DNA of 5,571 bases from Clostridia bacterium (GTDB lineage: Bacteria; Bacillota; Clostridia; UMGS1883). Positions 1-4,807 of the stretch are shown piece after piece (the stretch's first letter is position 1; the number at the start of each line of letters is the position of its first letter). The DNA lies in contig JAFUJG010000232.1 in assembly GCA_017468215.1 (NCBI GenBank), forward strand, positions 1 through 5,571, given 5' to 3'. The position numbers were made by a program, and so were the translations under genes. The notes under the pieces are model-generated. The model worked only from the letters and a program-made list of their open reading frames with translations, was not told the origin of the DNA and did not search any database.

Positions 1-25
1 ATTTTAACAAGAAAAGGGCATATCG

Positions 26-48
26 GGTTCGTTTCCCCACACCTTATG
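26..48 (+). repeat. 23-base intergenic repeat, copy 1
   Basis: This stretch, beginning GGTTCGTTTCCCCACACC and ending TTATG, matches bases 1647-1669 at 22 of 23 positions and in the same orientation; the one difference is T34 against C1655. It lies in the leader just before the ribosome binding site of the HD-domain gene. Both copies are also preceded by ATTTTAA (1-7 and 1640-1646), separated from the repeat by 18 extra bases here and directly abutting it in copy 2. The ATTTTAA match is short and AT-rich, so it is weak support for a longer shared element. The function is unknown. The copy may be the visible end of a dispersed element that continues left of the window. Confidence 0.7.
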
Positions 49-50
49 GG

Positions 51-56
51 AAGGAG
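51..56 (+). promoter_or_regulatory. Ribosome binding site of HD-domain gene, possibly in a hairpin
   Basis: AAGGAG lies 9 bases before the ATG at 66 and fixes that start. The surrounding bases 51-58 can pair with bases 38-45 (CACACCTT with AAGGAGTG, seven pairs and one A-A mismatch, loop 46-50). A folded leader RNA would therefore hide the Shine-Dalgarno. The left arm of this hairpin belongs to the 23-base repeat. The pairing is visible in the sequence; any regulatory role is inference. Confidence 0.6.
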
Positions 57-65
57 TGCACGTTC

Positions 66-614
66 ATGAGCTTTTTCACAAACAGCGGAAAAATGATAGA
101 CATGTTAAAACCCGACACAAACTGCTTCTGCAGTGAGGATATTGCCCATGCACTCAGCATGATATGCCGTGCCGCAGGTCATTTCAAGCATTTTTATTCG
201 GTGGCACAGCACAGTCTTAACTGTATGCGTGAGGCTCAGGCGAGGGGATATTCCCGCCGTGTATGCTTTGCATGTCTGCTCCATGATGCGAGCGAGGCAT
301 ATTTGTGCGACATTCCCACACCTCTTAAGGAAAACCTTAATGACTACAGAGCAATCGAGGCAAAGTTCCAGCAAAGCATATTTGAAAGCTTCGGTCTTTA
401 TAACTTAACCCAAGACGAAGAAAAGCTGGTAAAAAGTGTTGACGAGGCACTTTTGTACTACGAGTTCAAATGCTTACATACAATTCCCATATTTTTCGAA
501 AAAACGCCACGTCTTTTAAGCACACCCAATGTGGATTTGATGGATATGTGTGCCATTGAGCAGCTGCTTTTACGCCAGATAAAAGCGTTTGAGCATGTGG
601 AGATGTCGGCATAG
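66..614 (+). CDS. HD-domain phosphohydrolase, YfbR-like (5'-deoxynucleotidase type)
   Basis: This 182-residue protein is a complete single-domain HD-superfamily metal-dependent phosphohydrolase, probably cytosolic. Visible metal ligands are H49 (in SVAQHS), the H73-D74 doublet (in LLHDASEAYL) and probably D126 (in VDEALLYYE). E77 and D82 (in CDIPTPLK) stand at the same distances from the HD pair as the catalytic acidic residues of E. coli YfbR, which removes phosphate from deoxynucleoside 5'-monophosphates. Similar short HD proteins occur in many Clostridia and in phage genomes, where they are usually left as generic phosphohydrolases. The start is supported by AAGGAG nine bases upstream. The stop overlaps the ribosome binding site of the WYL regulator gene, so the two are likely one transcript. 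Fold and metal centre are well supported. The nucleotide substrate is inferred from motif spacing; a related nucleotide or another phosphoester is possible. Confidence 0.85.
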   Translation: MSFFTNSGKMIDMLKPDTNCFCSEDIAHALSMICRAAGHFKHFYSVAQHSLNCMREAQARGYSRRVCFACLLHDASEAYLCDIPTPLKENLNDYRAIEAKFQQSIFESFGLYNLTQDEEKLVKSVDEALLYYEFKCLHTIPIFFEKTPRLLSTPNVDLMDMCAIEQLLLRQIKAFEHVEMSA

Positions 615-618
615 GAGG
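613..618 (+). promoter_or_regulatory. Ribosome binding site deciding the WYL-regulator start
   Basis: A perfect AGGAGG overlaps the TAG stop of the HD gene (612-614) and sits 9 bases before the ATG at 628. It supports that ATG over the in-frame upstream ATG at 589, which lies inside the HD gene. Confidence 0.85.
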
Positions 619-627
619 TTTTTTAAA

Positions 628-1602
628 ATGGCTAAAATGCCCAACCAGAAAATGAAAGCACTTTATATTATGGACTACCTCATGCGTAATACCGACGAGG
701 AGCATCCTGCTCCCATGAAGGAGATTATCGCCTATCTTGACAGCTGCGGTATAAGTGCCGAGCGAAAAAGCATATATTCCGATATTGAGGGGTTGCAGCT
801 GTTCGGTATTGACATACTGTCCTCAACAAAGGGGTATTACGTTGTATCACGTGACTTTGAGCTGCCGGAGCTAAAAATGATGGTCGACTGCGTGTCGGCA
901 TCAAAATTTATAACCGAAAAAAAGAGCGAAAGGCTTATCCGCAAAATTGAAGGCTTAGCCTCAAAGCACGAAGCTGTTAAACTGCAAAGGCAGGTCTACA
1001 TTGCCGACAGGATAAAGGCAGACAACGAGGACATTTACCGCAGTGTTGACACACTTTCCGAGGCAATTGCTGCAAACAGGAAAATCACCTTTAAATATTT
1101 TGAGTACGATAACTCCAAAAAGAAAAAGTTCCGTAACGGCGGCAACTATTACTCTGTAAGCCCCTACAGCCTCACCGTATCCGACGAAAACTACTATCTC
1201 ATATCCCACTACCCCAAATATAAGGAGTTAACCCATTTCCGTGTTGACAGGATGACGGATATTAAGGTTACGGATGAACAAAGTGAAGACGTAGAAAACA
1301 TCATGGGCGAAAAGTTCAGCATAGGCGAATATTCAAAAAAGATATTTTCCATGTATTCCGGTGAGGACTCCAGGGTTGAAATAGTGTGCGAACGAGGCAT
1401 GATGAACGCTGTTATCGACCGCTTTGGCGAGGATGTATTTGTAATGAAGGTGGACGATGACCACTTTAAGGTAATAGTAACCGTTGATGTAAGCCCCACC
1501 TTCTTTGCGTGGATATTTACCTTTGGCGGAAAAATGAAAATTGTTGCACCTCAAAACGTTAAAGAACAGTTTAATTCTGTTGTAAAAAAATTTATAGAAT
1601 AA
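628..1602 (+). CDS. WYL-domain transcriptional regulator (wHTH-WYL-WCX)
   Basis: This 324-residue protein has the usual architecture and length of the WYL regulator family. Residues about 6-75 form a winged helix-turn-helix DNA-binding region; the stretch KSIYSDIEGLQLFGIDI and then the wing GYYVVSRDFEL are typical. Residues about 137-215 form the WYL domain, with SPYSLTVSDENYYLISHY around 178-195 and HFRVDRM at 203-209. The name motif reads YYL rather than WYL, a common variant. Residues about 245-322 form the WCX dimerisation extension. WYL domains are thought to sense nucleotide or nucleic-acid ligands, and several family members control phage-defence or DNA-damage genes. The target here is unknown. 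Its position 13 bases downstream of the HD phosphohydrolase gene suggests cotranscription and possibly autoregulation of that pair. The ATG at 628 is chosen because of the AGGAGG at 613-618; the longer in-frame start at 589 has no comparable site. Confidence 0.85.
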   Translation: MAKMPNQKMKALYIMDYLMRNTDEEHPAPMKEIIAYLDSCGISAERKSIYSDIEGLQLFGIDILSSTKGYYVVSRDFELPELKMMVDCVSASKFITEKKSERLIRKIEGLASKHEAVKLQRQVYIADRIKADNEDIYRSVDTLSEAIAANRKITFKYFEYDNSKKKKFRNGGNYYSVSPYSLTVSDENYYLISHYPKYKELTHFRVDRMTDIKVTDEQSEDVENIMGEKFSIGEYSKKIFSMYSGEDSRVEIVCERGMMNAVIDRFGEDVFVMKVDDDHFKVIVTVDVSPTFFAWIFTFGGKMKIVAPQNVKEQFNSVVKKFIE

Positions 1603-1629
1603 TAACCTCGCAACGCTCGGTTATTATTC
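1597..1629. repeat. 11-bp perfect inverted repeat across the WYL stop codon
   Basis: GAATAATAACC (1597-1607) is the exact reverse complement of GGTTATTATTC (1619-1629), around an 11-base centre. The TAA stop of the WYL gene (1600-1602) lies in the left arm. The stem is AT-rich and is not followed by a run of T, so it is a poor intrinsic terminator. The right arm is also the left terminal repeat of the MITE-like element at 1619-1754. GAATAATAACCTC recurs directly at 1744-1756. Confidence 0.75.
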
Positions 1630-1646
1630 GCTCCGCAGGATTTTAA

Positions 1647-1669
1647 GGTTCGTCTCCCCACACCTTATG
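1647..1669 (+). repeat. 23-base intergenic repeat, copy 2
   Basis: This is the second copy, matching bases 26-48 at 22 of 23 positions in the same orientation, here inside the putative MITE-like element. Flanking sequences differ after the shared TTATG: here CACCGCC, in copy 1 GGAAGG. A match of this length between two intergenic sites 1.6 kb apart is unlikely by chance and points to a repeated family or a shared binding or RNA motif. Confidence 0.7.
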
Positions 1670-1714
1670 CACCGCCGAAATTTTCCTCGCATACTCGGAA
1701 ACGGCGATGCGCCA

Positions 1715-1750
1715 ATTATTCCATAAAATTCTTCGAATATATGGAATAAT
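1715..1750. repeat. 11-bp inverted repeat (hairpin) upstream of spoIVA
   Basis: ATTATTCCATA (1715-1725) is the exact reverse complement of TATGGAATAAT (1740-1750). The centre can add a further four pairs (1728-1731 with 1735-1738) after a small internal loop. No T tract follows on either strand, so it is unlikely to be an intrinsic terminator. Its right arm overlaps the candidate sigma-E -35 box. Confidence 0.7.
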
Positions 1751-1772
1751 AACCTCCTTCCGTAAATACAAT
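1744..1772 (+). promoter_or_regulatory. Candidate sigma-E promoter of spoIVA
   Basis: GAATAAT (1744-1750) matches the B. subtilis sigma-E -35 consensus KMATATT at six of seven positions. AATACAAT (1765-1772) matches the -10 consensus CATACAMT at seven of eight. The 14-base spacing is in the normal range. spoIVA of B. subtilis is transcribed by sigma-E in the mother cell, so a promoter of this type is expected here. Transcription would start near 1778-1780, giving a leader of about 28 bases with the Shine-Dalgarno at 1793-1799. The consensus is from Bacillus and is applied to a presumed clostridial sequence. Confidence 0.6.
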
Positions 1773-1806
1773 GTAGCAAACAATGTATTTACGGGAGGAT
1801 TTTTTT
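1755..1806 (+). terminator. Terminator-like hairpin with T7 that contains the spoIVA ribosome binding site
   Basis: Bases 1755-1770 pair with 1784-1799 to give a 16-bp stem: eleven perfect inner pairs, one T-G wobble at 1759/1795, and four outer pairs. The loop is 1771-1783 and seven T residues follow at 1800-1806. This has the form of an intrinsic terminator for RNA arriving from the HD-WYL genes. It ends one base before the spoIVA ATG, and its right arm includes the Shine-Dalgarno GGGAGGA (1793-1799). RNA reading through from upstream would therefore also have its ribosome binding site paired. A transcript from the candidate promoter at 1744-1772 would start in the loop and lack the left arm. 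Confidence 0.6.
1793..1799 (+). promoter_or_regulatory. spoIVA ribosome binding site
   Basis: GGGAGGA lies 8 bases before the ATG at 1808 and fixes the spoIVA start. It forms most of the outer right arm of the hairpin at 1755-1799, so access to it may depend on where transcription began. Confidence 0.8.
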
Positions 1807-1807
1807 A

Positions 1808-3280
1808 ATGGAAAATATATATAGCGACATAGCAAAGCGTGGAGGCGGCGATATTTACATAGGGGTGGTGGGTCCTGTACGAACAGGGAAATCCACCTTT
1901 ATAAAAAAGTTTATGGATAAAAGTGTCCTTCCCAATATTGAAGATACCTTCAGGCGTGAGCGGGCAGTAGATGAGCTTCCCCAAAGTGCAGGGGGCCGCA
2001 CCATCATGACAACTGAGCCAAAGTTTGTGCCCAACGAGGCAGTTGAAATAAAAATCGACTCAAACGCCGCCTTTAAGGTACGCCTTATCGACTGCGTGGG
2101 TTATGTGGTAAATTCCGCATTGGGTCACACCGAGGACGGTCAGGCAAGGATGGTGTCAACGCCGTGGTTTGAGGAGGATATCCCCTTCGACCGTGCAGCA
2201 GAGATAGGAACCGAAAAGGTTATCAAGGAGCACAGCACCATAGGCGTTGTGGTAACCACCGACGGAAGCATATGCGACATAGAGCGTTATGAATATGTCG
2301 AAGCCGAGGAAAGGGTCATCCGTGAACTGAAGGCTATCGGCAAGCCCTTTGTGATACTTCTTAACACCAGAAATCCTCACTCAAGAGAGGCAAACGATTT
2401 AAAGGAGCAGCTGGAGACTAAATACGAGGCTCCCGTGGTGGTAACCTCCTGCCTTGACATGGAGGAGGGCGACATCAAAGAGGTAATAAAGGCTGTTCTG
2501 TACGAGTTCCCCATAAGCGAAATACACATCGACCTTCCCGACTGGATTGATGCCTTAGATAACACTCATTATCTTAAAAAAAGCATTTTCGAAACCGTAA
2601 GGGAATGTGTCAAGGATGCACGCATTGTAAAAAACAGCACCGACATAACCCAAAAAATAGAACATAACGACTATATCGAAAGTGCCCTTTGTGACAAAAT
2701 AAGCCTCGGGGACGGACGGGTATACATAAAAGCAGACGTAAGCAAGGATTTGTTCTACAAAATCCTTGGGGAGATGACAGGCTTTGAAATAAGCGGCGAG
2801 GATAAGCTTGTAGAGCTTTTATCAAGCCTTTCCCATGTTAAAAAGGAATACGAACGAATCCGCTATGCCTTGGATGCGGCAAATAACACAGGCTACGGCA
2901 TTGTGCCTCCCGAGGTAAGCGAAATGAGCCTTGAGGAACCCAAAATCATAAAGCAGGGCGGCCGTTATGGTGTAAAGCTTAAGGCAAGTGCGCCAAGCCT
3001 GCATATTATAAGAGCAAACATCCAGACCGAGGTAAGTCCCATTGTAGGAAGCGAAAAGCAGAGCGAGGAGCTGATTAAATATCTGCTCAGCGAATTCGAA
3101 AGCGACCCGGGAAAAATATGGGAGTCGAACATTTTCGGCAAAAGCCTCTACAGCCTTGTAAACGAGGGCTTGCAGACAAAGCTTTACAAAATGCCCGAGG
3201 AGGCACGCTTCAAGCTGCAGGAAACCTTGCAGAAAATCATCAACGAAGGCTCAGGCGGACTTATCTGCATTATTTTATAA
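1808..3280 (+). CDS. spoIVA: Stage IV sporulation protein A (spore coat morphogenetic ATPase)
   Basis: This 490-residue protein is nearly the length of B. subtilis SpoIVA (492) and collinear with it. SpoIVA hydrolyses ATP to polymerise irreversibly on the mother-cell face of the forespore, where SpoVM anchors it, and forms the platform for coat assembly; it is also needed for the cortex. The N-terminal TRAFAC-type NTPase domain shows Walker A GPVRTGKST (22-30, K28), the paired threonines T68-T69 (in TIMTTEPKF) and Walker B LIDCVGY with D95. These correspond, with a two-residue offset, to K30, T70-T71 and D97 of the Bacillus protein. LLNTRNP at 184-190 stands where GTPases carry their base-specificity motif. 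The C-terminus, with KLQETLQKIINEGSGGLICIIL-type sequence from about 469, matches the conserved tail used in polymerisation and SpoVM contact. The start is supported by GGGAGGA. The gene is apparently monocistronic, with its own promoter and terminator. Nothing is truncated or degenerate. Confidence 0.97.
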   Translation: MENIYSDIAKRGGGDIYIGVVGPVRTGKSTFIKKFMDKSVLPNIEDTFRRERAVDELPQSAGGRTIMTTEPKFVPNEAVEIKIDSNAAFKVRLIDCVGYVVNSALGHTEDGQARMVSTPWFEEDIPFDRAAEIGTEKVIKEHSTIGVVVTTDGSICDIERYEYVEAEERVIRELKAIGKPFVILLNTRNPHSREANDLKEQLETKYEAPVVVTSCLDMEEGDIKEVIKAVLYEFPISEIHIDLPDWIDALDNTHYLKKSIFETVRECVKDARIVKNSTDITQKIEHNDYIESALCDKISLGDGRVYIKADVSKDLFYKILGEMTGFEISGEDKLVELLSSLSHVKKEYERIRYALDAANNTGYGIVPPEVSEMSLEEPKIIKQGGRYGVKLKASAPSLHIIRANIQTEVSPIVGSEKQSEELIKYLLSEFESDPGKIWESNIFGKSLYSLVNEGLQTKLYKMPEEARFKLQETLQKIINEGSGGLICIIL

Positions 3281-3287
3281 ACCGTAC

Positions 3288-3315
3288 ACAAGGGGGTATC
3301 ACCCCTTGTTTTTTT
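3288..3315 (+). terminator. Intrinsic terminator after spoIVA
   Basis: ACAAGGGG (3288-3295) pairs perfectly with CCCCTTGT (3302-3309) around a 6-base loop. A run of seven T follows at 3309-3315, starting with the last stem base. It lies 7 bases after the spoIVA stop, separating spoIVA from the nnr transcript. Confidence 0.9.
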
Positions 3316-3334
3316 GTATATATAATGTTACAAT
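3306..3334 (+). promoter_or_regulatory. Possible sigma-A promoter of nnr
   Basis: The 37 bases between the terminator and the nnr start hold two -10-like boxes. TGTTACAAT (3326-3334) is an extended -10 with TTGTTT (3306-3311) 17 bases upstream, but it would start transcription almost on the ribosome binding site. TATAAT (3321-3326) is a perfect -10 that leaves a more usual leader of about 20 bases, but it has no good -35. One of them probably drives nnr and the following MATE gene; the sequence does not decide which. Confidence 0.4.
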
Positions 3335-3340
3335 AGCTGT

Positions 3341-3346
3341 AGGTGA
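3341..3346 (+). promoter_or_regulatory. Ribosome binding site of nnr
   Basis: AGGTGA lies 6 bases before the ATG at 3353 and supports that start. Confidence 0.65.
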
Positions 3347-3352
3347 TTTAAT

Positions 3353-4807
3353 ATGCAGGAAGTTGTAAGCGTAAAAGTAATGCGTGAGAGCGATGAAGCT
3401 ACAATAAAAAACAAAATCCCATCTCTTGAATTGATGCAAAGAGCAGGGGAAGCAGTTTTCAAAAGCTATACCTGGCAGGGGAAAACCGCCATTGTGTGCG
3501 GAGGCGGAAACAACGCAGGCGACGGCTATGTGCTTGCCGCCTTGCTTGGGGACAGATGCCGCCTGTTTTTGCTCTGCGACAAATTTTCGCCCGACGGAAA
3601 AATTTGCTTCGACAAGTGCGTTAAAAGCGGCGTGCAGTATTCCTTCATAGACGAAAGCACCACCTTTGACGGCTTTGACACCATTGTTGACTGCATTTTC
3701 GGCACAGGCTTTTATGGCGAGGTTACAGGCATGGCAAAATGGGTTATTGATAAAATAAACCAAAGCAATGCCTACGTTATAAGTGTAGACATCCCCTCGG
3801 GTTTAAACGGCGACACAGGTCTCGGCAACAGTGTTATCAGCGATATGACCGTCAGTATAGGCACCATAAAAACAGGGCTTGTGTTAAATGAGGCAAAGGA
3901 CAAGATAAAAAAGCTTGTTAACTGCCCTATCGGGATTGATATTACAGGAGAGAGATACTATCTTTTAGACAAAGAGGATTTTTTGGGCGTAATACCCCAA
4001 AGGAAAAACTTTTCCCACAAGGGAACCTACGGCTACACTGCCCTCTGGGGCGGCTGTGAGGAATATTCGGGAGCCGTAAAGCTTGCAAACATGAGCCTGT
4101 CGTCCCTTAAGGCAGGCTGTGGTGTAAATAAGCTTATTGTAAACGAAAGCATTGCCCAAGCTATTGCACCCTATCTTTTGGAATCAACCCTTTTCAAAAT
4201 GCCCCATGGCTTTAATAAAGAAAAAATTGACGAGGCACTCTGTGGTGTAAAGTGCCTTGCAATCGGTATGGGCTGGGGCAAGGGCGAGGAACACGAAAAA
4301 ATACTTTCCTACATCCTTGAAAACTATGCAATCAATCTTGTTATAGATGCTGACGCTCTTAACACCCTTTCCGCTATGGATTTGGATATTTTAAAAAGAA
4401 CAAAATGCAGCGTTTGTCTTACCCCTCACGTGAAGGAATTTTCACGCCTTGCAAAAATAGGCACAGATGCCGTAAGCTTTAAAAAGGCAAGCAGCTTTGC
4501 CGAGGAGTACGGCGTTATTGTGCTTTTAAAGGGCACGGCAACCTCTGTCTGCAACGGAAGTGATATTTTCTTTGTGCAAAAAGGCTCTCAGGGCATGGCA
4601 ACTGCAGGCAGCGGCGATGTGCTCAGCGGCATATTGTGCGGACTGCTCGGCTATATGCCCATGAGCATAAAAACAGTTGCTTTAGGAGCGTATATCGCAG
4701 GCAGGGCAGGTGAAATAGCCCAAAGCGAAACAAATGCCGTAAGCATGACAAGCTCCGACACAGTAAAAAATATAGGAAAAGCAATAGGAGAAATTTATGG
4801 CTATTAA
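3353..4807 (+). CDS. nnr: Bifunctional NAD(P)H-hydrate repair enzyme (epimerase plus ADP-dependent dehydratase)
   Basis: This 484-residue cytosolic protein repairs NADH and NADPH damaged by hydration. The N-terminal YjeF_N domain (about 1-210) interconverts the R and S epimers of NAD(P)HX. It shows the early signature IPSLELMQRAGEAV (22-35), the glycine-rich loop GGGNNAGDGYV (50-60), DCIFGTG (113-119) and DIPSGLNGDTG (146-156). The C-terminal ribokinase-like carbohydrate-kinase domain (about 215-484) dehydrates S-NAD(P)HX using ADP. It shows HKGTYG (222-227), GGCEEYSGA (233-241), GMGWGKG (305-311), IDADAL (331-336), the TPH segment (357-359) and the ATAGSGDVLSG loop with probable catalytic D422. 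The usual HPGE after TP reads HVKE, a mild variant. Length and order match E. coli Nnr. The MATE gene starts inside the last codons, so the two are probably translationally coupled, although no functional link is known. Confidence 0.95.
   Translation: MQEVVSVKVMRESDEATIKNKIPSLELMQRAGEAVFKSYTWQGKTAIVCGGGNNAGDGYVLAALLGDRCRLFLLCDKFSPDGKICFDKCVKSGVQYSFIDESTTFDGFDTIVDCIFGTGFYGEVTGMAKWVIDKINQSNAYVISVDIPSGLNGDTGLGNSVISDMTVSIGTIKTGLVLNEAKDKIKKLVNCPIGIDITGERYYLLDKEDFLGVIPQRKNFSHKGTYGYTALWGGCEEYSGAVKLANMSLSSLKAGCGVNKLIVNESIAQAIAPYLLESTLFKMPHGFNKEKIDEALCGVKCLAIGMGWGKGEEHEKILSYILENYAINLVIDADALNTLSAMDLDILKRTKCSVCLTPHVKEFSRLAKIGTDAVSFKKASSFAEEYGVIVLLKGTATSVCNGSDIFFVQKGSQGMATAGSGDVLSGILCGLLGYMPMSIKTVALGAYIAGRAGEIAQSETNAVSMTSSDTVKNIGKAIGEIYGY
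4786..4790 (+). promoter_or_regulatory. Ribosome binding site of the MATE gene inside nnr
   Basis: AGGAG lies within the nnr coding sequence, 6 bases before the ATG at 4797, and decides the MATE start in the overlap. Confidence 0.8.

Larger units (their letters stand above)
1619..1754. mobile_element. Putative MITE-like intergenic element with 11-bp terminal inverted repeats
   Basis: The 136-bp stretch begins with GGTTATTATTC (1619-1629) and ends with its exact reverse complement GAATAATAACC (1744-1754). It has no coding sequence. Inside are the second copy of the 23-base repeat (1647-1669), a bulged stem (1673-1677 with 1702-1706, and 1682-1686 with 1697-1701), and an 11-bp hairpin at 1715-1750. 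Short size, terminal repeats, internal foldback and a sequence shared with another intergenic leader are the marks of a miniature inverted-repeat or REP-type element. No convincing target-site duplication is seen. A third copy of the terminal sequence at 1597-1607 makes the left boundary uncertain. No transposase is visible, so mobility is inference. It could instead be a structured untranslated region. Confidence 0.4.

Noticed and set aside
589..627. Longer start for the WYL regulator, adding 13 residues from an ATG inside the HD gene
   Set aside because: There is no good ribosome binding site before 589, whereas AGGAGG at 613-618 fits the ATG at 628, and the added residues do not belong to the winged-helix domain.
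1597..1629. Intrinsic terminator right after the WYL gene
   Set aside because: The stem is almost all AT and no T run follows; the hairpin with T7 at 1755-1806 is a far better terminator for this operon.
1603..1807. Riboswitch or T-box leader before spoIVA
   Set aside because: No T-box core or conserved riboswitch motif was recognised, and the candidate promoter lies downstream of most of the structure, so it would not be in the sporulation transcript.
3299..3763. 154-residue open frame on the minus strand
   Set aside because: It lies opposite the conserved N-terminal domain of nnr and the upstream terminator, shows no recognisable domain, and is best explained as a shadow of nnr.
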